Source of the DNA: Agrobacterium tumefaciens
GTDB lineage: Bacteria > Pseudomonadota > Alphaproteobacteria > Rhizobiales > Rhizobiaceae
Direction of reading: 5' to 3'
Assembly: GCA_025559845.1 (NCBI GenBank)
Contig: CP048469.1
Span: forward strand, 3,082,501 to 3,146,500
DNA: 64,000 bases
The first letter of the stretch is position 1. Each line of letters starts with the position of its first letter. The notes under the pieces were generated by a model that had not been told where the DNA came from, ran no database searches, and saw nothing but the letters and a program-made list of their open reading frames with translations. Shown here piece by piece: positions 43,815-53,500 of this stretch. Both the position numbers and the translations under genes were made by a program.

Positions 43815-44072
43815 AACAAAGTCCTAAAAAGAAATTTTTGAAATGAAAAAACTGATTTATATGGCGGCATTAATAATTCATTTACTGTAAAAAGTCATCC
43901 CGAAATATCTCCGCAAATGCGCAAATGCCGATCTACGGTTAACGTCGGCGCCAACCTGCTTTAGAGCAATCGGAACTATGCTGGAGACTTCCTGCCGCTA
44001 AGGAGGCGCGGACTTTTCAGCGATTGATACAGAGAGAAACTGTCAGCCGGCTGTCTATCATCCTGTGGGCGC
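43815..44072. other. AT-rich intergenic region, 258 bp
   Basis: Shared space between the 3' end of the PBP gene and the 5' end of the ExoY-type gene, both on the minus strand. The part next to the transferase start (43815-43900) is much richer in A/T than the surroundings and would form an upstream leader or promoter area for that gene. No ORF or RNA gene is supported. A plausible PBP terminator is not obvious. Confidence 0.4.
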
Positions 44073-46433
44073 TCAATTGCCCATCAGAATGTCGAGGAGT
44101 GTGGTCTGTTTCGCGCCGTTTCTTGCTGGCTCCTGACCACCAATATCGGCAGGCGGAACGGGACCGCCATTGGCATAGTCCGGCTCCATTCGTTGCCCCG
44201 GAATATTGGATGGCGGCATGGGCGCGTCTGTCTGAGGTCGGTCAAGCGCAACCGGGGCGGCTGGATAGGCGTCGGTATTCGACGAGCCTCCACCAAGCGC
44301 GTTGGAAATGATGTCGCCAATCGATGATGGCGCATTTTCCGACGGTGGCTGCTGCATCTCGCCTAGGGGAGGAACGCCGGTTGTGCCGAGGCCGAAAAGT
44401 GGTGATGGAGACAGGCCGGAATGTGCAGCCGTCATGAAGTCTTTCCAGGCTCTTGCGGGCAGCCCGCCACCCGTCACCTTCTTCATGGAGGTGCCATCAT
44501 CGTTGCCGAACCAGACACCGGTTGTCAGATTGCTGGTATAGCCGACGAACAGCGCATCACGGAAAGACTGGGTCGTTCCCGACTTTCCGGCGGCCTGCCA
44601 TCCCTGCAGCCGCGCCGCTTTTCCCGTTCCCTCGGTGATAACGCGGCTCAGCATGCCGTTCATCGTCGCGGCAATGTCTTCGTTCAGCACGCGCGGCGGA
44701 TTGTCGTATTTGTTTTCGTAAAGCACCTTGCCGTCGGCATCGGTAATACGTTTGACGATATGCGGCGTGGCCTTGTAGCCGCCGTTCATGAACGGTGCGT
44801 AAGACGCAGTCAGCTCCAGAAGTGATACTTCGGAGGTTCCGAGTGCAATCGATGCATTGCTCTGCAAATCGGATTCGATACCCATACGATGCGCAACCTG
44901 CGTCACACGATCGGGGCCGACTTCCATCACCAGTTGGGCCGCGATGGTGTTCAGCGAATTGGCAAGCGCTGTCGCCAGTGTCACTTCACCGCGGTATTTC
45001 TTTTCGTAGTTTTCCGGTGTCCAGTTGCCGATCTTGACCGGCGCATCGTTGCGGATGGAGTAGGGTGTCAGCCCGGATTCGAGCGCCGCTACATAAACGA
45101 AGGGTTTGAAGGCTGAGCCAGGCTGCCGTTTCGCCTTCGCAGCACGGTTAAACTGGCTTTCGGCGTAATCGGCCCCGCCGACCACTGCGCGGATGGCTCC
45201 GGTTCCATCGATGGAAACCAGAGCTGCCTGGGACGCAGCCTGCTTTTTACCGTCCCCCTGAAGAATGTGCGTCAGGGACTTTTCGGCGTCGCGTTCCAGG
45301 TCTGGATCGATGCTGGCATCGACAACGATGTCCTGCTTCACGTCGCCGATCAGCATGCGGACTTCATCGAGAACCATGTCGGCAGCATAATGTTCTGCAC
45401 CGGACCAGAAGCGTTTCGCTTTGGTTGGGGGCTGTGACATCGCCGTCTTGATTTCGCTGTCGGTGATGAATCCGACATCACGCATGGATTGAAGCACGAC
45501 CTGGGCGCGTTCTTCAGCAGCCTGCGGGTCACGGGCAGGGGAGAGGCGCGAGGGTGCCTTGAGGAGGCCGGCCAGCAGGGCTGCTTCACCCAGATTGACG
45601 TCACGCGCCGACTTGTTGAAATACCGTCTGGAGGCCGCTTCGACACCATAGGCATTGGAACCGAAATAGACGCGATTGAGATACATCGCGAGAATCTGGT
45701 CCTTGGTGTATTTGTGCTCCAGCCAGAACGCCAGAAGCACTTCCTGCACCTTGCGTTCCAATGTCCGGTCGGGAGACAGGAACAGGTTCTTGGCAAGCTG
45801 CTGGGTAAGGGTCGAACCGCCCTGGACGGTGCGTCCCGTCAATACGTTGGTGACGATGGCGCGGCCGAGGCCGAGCGGATCAACCCCAAAATGCGAGTAA
45901 AAACGCCTGTCTTCGATCGCCATGACCGCTTGCGGAATGTAGGGCGACATATCCTCAAGCGCCAAAGCCTCGCCGCCGGTCGTCCCGCGATTGGCAAGAA
46001 CCGTCCCGTTGACAGAAACGATCTTCACATTCGGCGGGCGCTCAGGGATGGACCAGCTTGCAGCACTGGGCATGCGGGCGCCATAATAAAGAACAAGTCC
46101 CGCAACACCGATCCCGCCCCATATGCCCAGCACGATGCACCAGTAAACAAGTGAGCGGAACATACCGGTGATGCCGCGTGTCTCCACGCGTTTTTGTTTC
46201 TGACGCTTTTGGAGCGTCTGGCCTTTTGGCGATTTCGGCGGAGGAAGGTCGTCGTCTTTCGCAGCTTTCGCTGCCTGCTTTCGCCCGCCGCTGATACGGT
46301 CGCTTGCGTCAAGGCGCAGGTCATCGCCGGAATCGTGAAAATCCCCGAAGGAAGGTTCTACCCGCTCGCGTGATTTGCCTTTACCTGCCATCCAGCCGAT
46401 ATCGCTCCATTCTGATTGCGTGATCGCACGCAT
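44073..46433 (-). CDS. Class A penicillin-binding protein (bifunctional transglycosylase/transpeptidase)
   Basis: 786 residues, or 772 from MAGKGK. A ~95-residue basic cytoplasmic region, one TM helix (~95-118), GT51 glycosyltransferase (~135-320; EDRRFYSHFGVDPLG, GGSTLTQQLAKNL), then transpeptidase (~390-680) with SxxK in GSAFKPF, SLN and KSGTT. The C-terminal ~90 residues are Pro/Ala/Gly-rich and low in complexity. Polymerises and cross-links peptidoglycan. By gene order it may be the C58 protein called PBP1b1 (from memory). Confidence 0.93.
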   Translation of the reverse strand: MRAITQSEWSDIGWMAGKGKSRERVEPSFGDFHDSGDDLRLDASDRISGGRKQAAKAAKDDDLPPPKSPKGQTLQKRQKQKRVETRGITGMFRSLVYWCIVLGIWGGIGVAGLVLYYGARMPSAASWSIPERPPNVKIVSVNGTVLANRGTTGGEALALEDMSPYIPQAVMAIEDRRFYSHFGVDPLGLGRAIVTNVLTGRTVQGGSTLTQQLAKNLFLSPDRTLERKVQEVLLAFWLEHKYTKDQILAMYLNRVYFGSNAYGVEAASRRYFNKSARDVNLGEAALLAGLLKAPSRLSPARDPQAAEERAQVVLQSMRDVGFITDSEIKTAMSQPPTKAKRFWSGAEHYAADMVLDEVRMLIGDVKQDIVVDASIDPDLERDAEKSLTHILQGDGKKQAASQAALVSIDGTGAIRAVVGGADYAESQFNRAAKAKRQPGSAFKPFVYVAALESGLTPYSIRNDAPVKIGNWTPENYEKKYRGEVTLATALANSLNTIAAQLVMEVGPDRVTQVAHRMGIESDLQSNASIALGTSEVSLLELTASYAPFMNGGYKATPHIVKRITDADGKVLYENKYDNPPRVLNEDIAATMNGMLSRVITEGTGKAARLQGWQAAGKSGTTQSFRDALFVGYTSNLTTGVWFGNDDGTSMKKVTGGGLPARAWKDFMTAAHSGLSPSPLFGLGTTGVPPLGEMQQPPSENAPSSIGDIISNALGGGSSNTDAYPAAPVALDRPQTDAPMPPSNIPGQRMEPDYANGGPVPPADIGGQEPARNGAKQTTLLDILMGN

Positions 46434-46539
46434 GTCCGCCGATTGCAGTATTTATGCGCGCACTATCCTTAATCCGGGATGAAGAGCGTAAATGCGGCAA
46501 TTTAAGGCGGCGTTAGGAGAAGAAAGGATCACTTCGACG

Positions 46540-46998
46540 TCATTGGCAGACGTCGATCCATTCCGCTTCTGTCAGTTCGGCCATGGCGTGCGGAGAAATT
46601 TTGACGGCTGCATTGGTCGCGCCGGCGGCAGGAACCACTTCGTTGTAGCTTCTCAGCGAGACATCGCAAAACACTGGAATGGGTTCCGGCAGACCGAAAG
46701 GGCAGACGCCACCAACGGGATGGCTTGTGACAGACACAACATCTTCCGCGCCAAGCATTCGGGGCTTTGCGCCAAACCGGTCTCGAAACTTGCGATTGTC
46801 GAGCCGTTTGGTACCGGCAGCCACGACGAGAAAAATGGTGTCTCCTGCCTTCAGGCAGATGGTTTTGGCGATCTGATCGGGATCGACACCATGCGCTTCA
46901 GCCGCGAGCGCAACGGTTGCTGAACTTGCTTCCGTTTCGATGACGGTGACGTCAGGAGATTTTTCGGCGAAAAAGGCGCGGACGGATTCAATGGTCAT
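46540..46998 (-). CDS. YbaK/aminoacyl-tRNA deacylase-domain protein
   Basis: 152 residues. YbaK/EbsC fold that hydrolyses mischarged tRNA. The conserved Lys is in DQIAKTICLKA (~45), with GTKRLDNRKFR (~82) and the GGVCPFGLP loop (~110) lining the active site. Close to the YeaK/ProX-like or YbaK group; the exact substrate (Ala-, Cys- or Ser-tRNA) is not determined. Confidence 0.87.
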   Translation of the reverse strand: MTIESVRAFFAEKSPDVTVIETEASSATVALAAEAHGVDPDQIAKTICLKAGDTIFLVVAAGTKRLDNRKFRDRFGAKPRMLGAEDVVSVTSHPVGGVCPFGLPEPIPVFCDVSLRSYNEVVPAAGATNAAVKISPHAMAELTEAEWIDVCQ

Positions 46999-47119
46999 GG
47001 CTATTTATTAGGCTGGAAGCATGTAAGCCGCAAGACGTCCGAAGAAAGCCATGCAAAAAATGCAATGCTGCGCTGCGATAGAATGTCTGTTTTTTGGGCT
47101 CGAATGTTGTATCTTTCAA

Positions 47120-47238
47120 TCATCGAAGCGACGCACTCCTCCTCCCAGCGTCGCCCGATTGGACTGACAATACTCCTCCTCCCAATTGTCAGTCAGTTTC
47201 AAGAACCCGGCGCACCTCCTCCCGCGCCGGGTTTTTGC
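47120..47238 (+). ncRNA. Anti-Shine-Dalgarno small RNA (cuckoo/alpha-r14-like)
   Basis: Three hairpins each show a CCTCCTCCC-type loop. H1: GCGACGC/GCGTCGC (47128-47154), loop ACTCCTCCTCCCA. H2: GACTGACAAT/ATTGTCAGTC (47162-47194), the same 13-nt loop. H3: AACCCGGCGC/GCGCCGGGTT (47204-47233), loop ACCTCCTCCC, followed by TTTTT, so it is also the terminator. Loops complementary to ribosome-binding sites are the mark of the alpha-r14/cuckoo RNA family of Rhizobiales and Rhodobacterales, thought to bind SDs or mimic the 16S tail. About 117 nt, free-standing between ybaK and cspA. The promoter is not clear. Confidence 0.88.
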
Positions 47239-47309
47239 ATTTCTGGCTTCTGAAATTTTTCCAGATGACACGAATGGATTGACCGTAGATCACGTCATTT
47301 TCAAAGAAA

Positions 47310-47338
47310 CTTGACTTTTTGGGTCTCTCCACCTAGGT
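47310..47338 (+). promoter_or_regulatory. cspA promoter
   Basis: CTTGAC (47310-47315), exactly 17 bp, CTAGGT (47333-47338). The -35 is a perfect match to the rhizobial consensus. Start near 47345 gives an untranslated leader of about 134 nt before cspA, the long structured type seen in cold-shock mRNAs. Confidence 0.8.
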
Positions 47339-47478
47339 GTTCCGACATCGAAATTTGTTTGACGACCAGAGCTTCGGCGCTTCGCGGCGCACACGACGAT
47401 CTTTCTTTCCTTCAAATTCGACACAAGACCCGCACTGCTTGCAGTGCAAATGCAATTTGCCAACGGAAGGAAATCGTT

Positions 47479-47688
47479 ATGGCGACTGGTACGGTAAAGT
47501 GGTTCAACGCAACCAAGGGCTACGGCTTCATTCAGCCTGATGATGGTTCGCAGGACGTATTCGTTCACATCTCTGCAGTTGAGCGCGCTGGTTTGACCGC
47601 TCTCAACGACGGTCAGAAGCTGTCCTACGAACTGATGCAGGACCGCCGCTCGGGCAAGATGTCTGCAGGCAACCTCGTAGCTGCCTAA
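47479..47688 (+). CDS. cspA: Cold shock protein (CspA family)
   Basis: 69 residues, one cold-shock domain. RNP1 KGYGFIQ (residues 13-19) and RNP2 VFVHISA (27-33) with the aromatic patch WFN are intact. Binds single-stranded RNA or DNA as chaperone. SD GGAAGGAAA before ATG. Upstream in-frame starts exist but lie in the leader. Followed by a strong terminator at 47729. Between small RNA genes on both sides. Confidence 0.95.
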   Translation: MATGTVKWFNATKGYGFIQPDDGSQDVFVHISAVERAGLTALNDGQKLSYELMQDRRSGKMSAGNLVAA

Positions 47689-47726
47689 TAAGGCGTTGTG
47701 ACCTTCATGGTCACGCCTGGAATAAG

Positions 47727-47756
47727 AAGGCCGGACGTCACGTCCGGCCTTTTTTC
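47727..47756 (+). terminator. Terminator of cspA
   Basis: GGCCGGACG (47729-47737), loop TCA, CGTCCGGCC (47741-47749), then TTTTTT. AA/TT pairs extend the stem. Confidence 0.93.
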
Positions 47757-47934
47757 TTTTGGAGAATTCTTTTCAGAGCGTTCGGCCTTGTAAAAGCCAT
47801 GTTCCGATACGATATACGGTTCAACAGTGCTTCAGACCTGTCAGGCGGTCGCTGAAAAGTGACGCTGTTATCGTGTTAACCAAAGATTAACCGAAGCAGT
47901 CGATCCTGACCTTGAAGATGCAGCCGACCAATAG

Positions 47935-48041
47935 TCGGCGCGCTCTGAAGCATCAGACGTTTCAAACGCTTTGACCACGGATGTACTGGCACTGACGTAG
48001 AAACGGGTGGAAAGGTCGGGCTTGCCCGGCCTTTTTGTTTT
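47935..48041 (+). ncRNA. Small RNA candidate with the ACCACGGATGTACTGG motif, copy 2
   Basis: The 16-nt motif at 47974-47989 is identical to 19528-19543. CCA/TGG again closes the loop CGGATGTAC, and outer GTTTC (47960 area) can pair with GAAAC (48000 area). An intrinsic terminator follows 22 nt later (48011-48041: AAAGGTCGGG/CCCGGCCTTT then TTGTTTTT), the same order and spacing as in copy 1. The 5' end is arbitrary; I found no convincing promoter (-35-like CTTGAA at 47911 lacks a good -10). The stretch 47757-47934 shows nothing else. It might be suhB/alpha-r8 type (recollection only). Confidence 0.55.
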
Positions 48042-48117
48042 TCTGGCATAGGCACTAGCAGCCTTGGACTGGATGTCCGGAAACTGGCCGCGTGATCGCG
48101 ACCAGTTTCCAACAAGC

Positions 48118-49509
48118 TCATTTCGCTGCGAGAGCATCCAGAATTCGAACCCAGGAGCGAATGCCCTTGTGATAGGACTGCAGGTCGTACTTCTCGTTCG
48201 GGGAGTGAATGCGATCATCCGTCAGACCGAAGCCGACCAGCAGGGAATCCATACCGAGCATCTTCTGGAAATCGCCTACGATCGGGATCGAGCCGCCCAT
48301 GCCGATAACCACGGCGGGCTTCGGCCATTCGTCAGAAAGCGCGTTCTTCGCCTTGGTCAGAACCGGTGAATCATAGGACAGCTGGATAGCAGGCGACGCG
48401 CCATGCTCATGGAATTCAACGGAACAATCGGCTGGGATTTTCGAGCGCACATAAGCGCGGAAGCTCTCACGGATGGCGGCGGGGTCCTGATGCCCGACAA
48501 GACGGAAGGAAATCTTGGCTGATGCTTTCGCGGCGATCACGGTCTTGAAGCCGTCGCCGGTGTAACCGCCGATGATGCCGTTGACTTCCGCTGTCGGCCG
48601 CGCCCAGGTCTGTTCCAGCACGGAACGGCCCTTTTCACCGGAAGGGACTGAAAGGCCAACCTCGCCGAGAAAATCTTCCGCCGTACGGCCAAGCGTTTCC
48701 CAGGAAGCCTTGATGTTCGCCGGCGTCTCTTCGACGCCATTGTAAAAGCCTTCAAGCGTGACACGCCCGGTCTCGTCGTGCAGGCCCGAGAGAATGTCGG
48801 TAAGGATGTGGATCGGGTTTGCCGCAGCGCCACCGAAAAGACCTGAATGCAGATCGCGATCCGCTGCCGTGATCACGACTTCCTCGCCAACCAGACCACG
48901 AAGGGCTGCCGCAATTGCCGGTGTGTCGCGGTCCCACATGCCGGTGTCACACACCAGGGCATATTCCGCCTTCAGTTCAGCAGCATTGGCTTCCAGAAAG
49001 GGTTTCAGCGACGGTGAACCGGATTCTTCCTCACCTTCGAACAGAATGGTCACTCTGACCGGTAGGCCACCATTGACCTCTTTATAGGCGCGGCAGGCTT
49101 CCACGAAGGTCATAAGCTGACCCTTGTCATCGGCCGTTCCACGGCCCGTGATGACCTGACGCCCTTCACCGATCTCCTTGATGGCGGGATCAAACGGATC
49201 ATTTTCCCAGAGATTGAGCGGATCGACAGGCTGCACGTCGTAGTGACCATAAAAGAGCACGTGCGGTGCATCTTTCGTTGCTGCATCGTGATGCGCGACG
49301 ACCATAGGGTGACCGGCCGTGTCGCGGACGGATGCCTCAAAACCGAGTGCAGAAAGCGTTTTGGTCAGCCACTCCGCTGCCTTGCGGCATTCCTGCTTGT
49401 AAGCCGGGTCAGTCGAGATCGACGGAATGCGAACAAGCTCAAAGAGCCGCTCCAGGCTGGAGGGGAGGTTGTCATCAACAGTGGAAAGAATTGGAGAAAC
49501 GTCTGTCAT
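48118..49509 (-). CDS. M20-family peptidase (dipeptidase)
   Basis: 463 residues from ATG 49509 (MTDVSP). Zinc metallopeptidase of the M20 dipeptidase group: VLFYGHYDVQPVDP (metal His and catalytic Asp), GRGTADDKGQ (bridging Asp), FEGEEESGSP (catalytic Glu and metal Glu), CDTGMWD, and a C-terminal metal His at HSPNEKY. A lid/dimer domain lies between ~205 and ~370. Start choice: AGGA precedes this ATG; longer in-frame starts add 39 residues unlike the family. Cytosolic. Confidence 0.9.
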   Translation of the reverse strand: MTDVSPILSTVDDNLPSSLERLFELVRIPSISTDPAYKQECRKAAEWLTKTLSALGFEASVRDTAGHPMVVAHHDAATKDAPHVLFYGHYDVQPVDPLNLWENDPFDPAIKEIGEGRQVITGRGTADDKGQLMTFVEACRAYKEVNGGLPVRVTILFEGEEESGSPSLKPFLEANAAELKAEYALVCDTGMWDRDTPAIAAALRGLVGEEVVITAADRDLHSGLFGGAAANPIHILTDILSGLHDETGRVTLEGFYNGVEETPANIKASWETLGRTAEDFLGEVGLSVPSGEKGRSVLEQTWARPTAEVNGIIGGYTGDGFKTVIAAKASAKISFRLVGHQDPAAIRESFRAYVRSKIPADCSVEFHEHGASPAIQLSYDSPVLTKAKNALSDEWPKPAVVIGMGGSIPIVGDFQKMLGMDSLLVGFGLTDDRIHSPNEKYDLQSYHKGIRSWVRILDALAAK

Positions 49510-49723
49510 CGCTGATCCTGTCATGTCTGTCATGGTTCCGGCGACGATGCGAGACAACGGCATCACCATTCGCAGGAAACGAGAAGGAAAGCCCTCGTGA
49601 ATCGCCAGGGCTTCGGCCTGCGGCACGATAGAACATTGGATTGAAAAGTGTAACGCGGTTTTCTAAAAATCAGATCAGCGTGGAAAAACGGTGAGCGCAG
49701 AGGCGACCAATTTGCCGAAGCTC

Positions 49724-50158
49724 CTAACGGGCAGTTTTGGCGCAATCGATGGCCCGGCGCATATATTCCACCAGAAGCTGCCGCTCGAACTGCCGGAAGT
49801 CCTTCAGCAGTGCGTCCTCCGTTCCCTTGGATGCGGCAATAGCGTTTGCTTCGAGTTCCTTTCCGCGTGGTGTCAGTTCGATGATTTGTGCCCGGCGGTC
49901 GGTTGGGTGCGGTTTGCGCACAATCAGGCCGTCACGTTCCATACGCGACAGCGTATTGGCGAGCGTCGCCTGTTCGATGTCGATCCTGTCCAGCAATTGA
50001 CGTTGGGTGAGGCCTTCTTCATGCCAAAGCTCTACAAGGATAGGAAACTGCCCAGGGGAAAAGCCGAGCGCGGAAGCCCGTTTTTGCAGCACCATGGTGA
50101 ATTCGCGCGCCATTTTGGCGGCGAGGTAGATCACCGATTCGTCTCGGGAAAATTCCAT
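49724..50158 (-). CDS. MarR-family transcriptional regulator
   Basis: 144 residues with winged helix: GLTQRQLLDRIDIEQATLANTLSRM (~49-73) is the recognition region, RKPHPTDRRAQII the wing with the conserved DRR. Targets unknown. Upstream (50200-50223) an AT-rich stretch GATATATATAGC flanked by TAGCA repeats probably holds its promoter and may be its own operator. Its neighbours give no hint of an effector; the flanking small RNA candidate is on the same strand upstream. Confidence 0.88.
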   Translation of the reverse strand: MEFSRDESVIYLAAKMAREFTMVLQKRASALGFSPGQFPILVELWHEEGLTQRQLLDRIDIEQATLANTLSRMERDGLIVRKPHPTDRRAQIIELTPRGKELEANAIAASKGTEDALLKDFRQFERQLLVEYMRRAIDCAKTAR

Positions 50159-50255
50159 TCATGCATCCATGCGAGCAATTGCGACAGGGGTCGCGAGGAT
50201 TCGATAGCATGATATATATAGCACGGAATGTTGCTGTGGCACGTCCCTGATGCCC

Positions 50256-50401
50256 AAAATAAAACCGCCATGGCCGGGAGGGGTCGGCCATGGCGGTCAT
50301 ATTGGAGGACAAAGGCCCGGAGAGGGGGAAAGGCCTTTGTCCGGTCTGACGCGGCGGGGGACGAGCCTGCAATCAGACTACGGCGTGATCAGGCGCCGTC
50401 C
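50256..50401 (-). ncRNA. Small RNA candidate with pyrimidine-rich loops, antisense to the polA leader region
   Basis: On the minus strand two long perfect hairpins follow each other. First, GGACAAAGGCC/GGCCTTTGTCC (50342-50307), 14-nt loop TTTCCCCCTCTCCG. Second, ACCGCCATGGCC/GGCCATGGCGGT (50297-50264), loop GACCCCTCCC, followed by TTTTATTTT, a good terminator. Pyrimidine loops (CCCCUCCC, CCCCCUCUCC) resemble the anti-SD loops of the 47.1-kb RNA. A possible promoter is CTTGAA (50436-50431) with 17 bp to ACATTT, giving a ~140-nt RNA from ~50401. There is no ORF. The 414-bp marR-polA gap is otherwise empty. Confidence 0.6.
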
Positions 50402-50562
50402 TCTAAGAAATGTGTCTGCAAATGCGGCTTTTCAAGGGAATTCGGATTACAAATCGGTAACGTTCGGGTGAATTTTTGGCCGGGTTCAACATTCTCGCGT
50501 TACGTGCTTAGCAGTGCGTTTTAAGAAGTTTCTGTGGACGCCAAAACGACCCCGCGCTATCC

Positions 50563-53500
50563 ATGCTACCCATGAAAAAAGGCGATCATCTCTTCCTCGT
50601 TGACGGCTCCGGATTCATCTTCCGGGCGTTCCATGCCATCCCGCCCTTGAACCGCAAGTCGGACGGGTTGCCAGTCAATGCCGTCTCCGGTTTCTGCAAC
50701 ATGTTGTGGAAGCTCCTGAAGGATGCGCGAAACACGGATGTTGGCGTCACCCCGACACACTTCGCGGTCATTTTCGACTACTCGTCGAAGACATTCCGCA
50801 ACGAACTTTACGATCAGTACAAGGCGAACCGCTCCGCGCCACCTGAAGATCTTGTGCCGCAGTTTGGTCTGATCCGCGAAGCCACACGTGCCTTCAATCT
50901 TCCCTGCATTGAGACCGAGGGCTTTGAGGCTGACGACATCATTGCCACCTATGCCCGCCAGGCCGAGGCCATCGGCGCCGACGTCACCATCATTTCATCC
51001 GACAAGGATCTGATGCAGCTCGTGACCGCGAACGTGCATATGTACGACGCGATGAAGGACAAGCAGATCGGCATTCCGGATGTCGTTGAGAAATGGGGCG
51101 TACCGCCCGAGAAGATGATCGACCTGCAGGCGATGACGGGCGATTCCACCGACAACGTGCCAGGCATCCCCGGCATTGGCCCGAAAACGGCAGCTCAGCT
51201 TCTCGAGGAATATGGAGACCTGGACACGCTTTTGTCGCGGGCTGGAGAAATCAAGCAACAAAAGCGTCGGGAAAACATTATCGCTAATGCCGACCTCGCC
51301 CGTATTTCCAGGCAGTTGGTGGCGCTCAGAACCGATGTGCCACTCGATCAATCCCTGGAACAGCTTGTACTCGAGCCTCAGAATGGCCCCAAGCTGATTG
51401 CCTTCCTGAAGGCGATGGAATTCACCACCTTGACGCGTCGCGTCGCCGAAGCGACCGATACCGATGCTTCCTCCGTGGACGCTGCCGATGTCGCCGTGCA
51501 GCGGGGCGATGAAGCGCACGGTCCTGACCTCGATAACCCCGCTCCGGCAGAGGCCGGGGTGGAGGTTGAGGCGCAACCGTCGTCGCCGTCTATGCCGGCG
51601 AAAAAAGTGACGGCCGAAGGCAGCGCACCTGCCGAGCTTGCCGAAGCGCGCAGAACTGTATTTGCCACCGCCAAGATCAATACGGAAGCGTATACCACGA
51701 TCCGCGACATTCGTGAGCTCGATCGCTGGATCGCTGCTGCCCGTGAGGCGGGCATCGTCGCTTTCGACACGGAAACAACGTCGCTTGATCCCATGCAGGC
51801 GGAGCTGGTCGGCTTTTCTCTGGCCATTGCCGATAATGGAAAAGACGCATCGGGGACAGATATTCGCGCCGCTTACGTTCCGCTGACGCACAAGACTGGT
51901 TCAGGTGGCGATCTTTTCAGCGACGGCATCAAGCTTGTCGAAGGTCAAATCCCCGCCGCCGAGGCGATGGATCGCCTCAAATCTTTGCTGGAAGATCCGT
52001 CGGTTCTGAAGATCGCGCAGAACCTGAAATACGATTACCTGCTGATGAAGCGTCATGGCGTCGTCATGCAGAGCTTCGATGATACCATGCTGATCTCCTA
52101 CGTGCTCGAAGCCGGGAAGGCGACGCATGGTATGGATTCGCTCTCTGAGCGCTGGCTCGGACATACACCCATCGCCTACAAGGATGTCGCGGGTTCCGGC
52201 AAGTCCGGCGTGACCTTCGATTTCGTCGACATCAGCAAGGCCACCACCTATGCGGCGGAAGATGCCGACGTTACGCTGCGGCTCTGGATGGTCCTGAAAC
52301 CACGTCTCGTTGCCGAAGGTTTGACCAAGGTTTATGAGCGGCTGGAGCGCCCCCTTGTGCCGGTTCTTGCCCATATGGAAGAGCGTGGCATCACCGTTGA
52401 TCGGCAGATTTTGTCGCGCCTGTCCGGAGAGCTAGCCCAGAAGGCCGCCGCCTTTGAAGAGGAAATCTACGAGCTGGCAGGTGAGCGTTTCAACGTGGGC
52501 TCGCCCAAACAGCTCGGCGATATCCTTTTCGGGAAGATGGGATTGCCCGGCGGCTCCAAGACCAAGACTGGCCAGTGGTCGACATCGGCACAGGTTCTGG
52601 AGGATCTCGCCGCAGAGGGCGTGGAATTGCCGCGCAAGATTGTGGACTGGCGTCAGCTCACCAAGCTGAAGTCGACCTACACGGATGCACTGCCCGGATA
52701 CATCCATCAAGACACCAGGCGTGTGCATACATCCTACGCGCTCGCTTCCACCACCACCGGACGCCTCTCCTCGTCCGAGCCGAACCTGCAGAACATTCCT
52801 GTCCGCACCGCGGAAGGGCGCAAGATCCGTACGGCGTTCATCTCCACGCCTGGGCACAAGCTGCTGTCGGCCGACTATAGCCAGATCGAACTGCGTGTCC
52901 TGGCGCACGTTGCGGATATTCCCCAGCTCCGTAGCGCCTTTGAAAACGGCATCGATATCCATGCGATGACGGCGTCGGAAATGTTTGGTGTGCCGGTAGA
53001 GGATATGCCGTCTGAAGTGCGGCGCCGCGCCAAGGCCATCAACTTTGGCATCATCTACGGTATCTCCGCATTCGGTCTGGCAAACCAGCTCAGCATTGCT
53101 CGCTCCGAAGCTGGAGAATACATCAAGAAGTATTTCGAGCGGTTTCCCGGCATTCGCGATTACATGGAGCAGACCAAGGCTTTCGCGCGTGACAACGGTT
53201 ATGTTGAAACGATTTTTGGACGCCGTGCCTATTACCCTGAAATCCGTTCCTCCAACCCATCGGTGAAGGCGTTCAACGAACGCGCCGCGATCAATGCGCC
53301 TATTCAGGGATCTGCGGCCGACATTATTCGTCGGGCGATGGTCCGCATGGATGGTGCGCTAGTCGAGGCTGGTCTCGCCGAGCAGGCGCGGATGTTGCTT
53401 CAGGTGCATGACGAACTGATATTCGAAGTCGAAGATCAGGCCGTCGAGGCGACATTGAAGGCGGTTACTCATACGATGGAAAATGCCGCCATGCCGGCTA

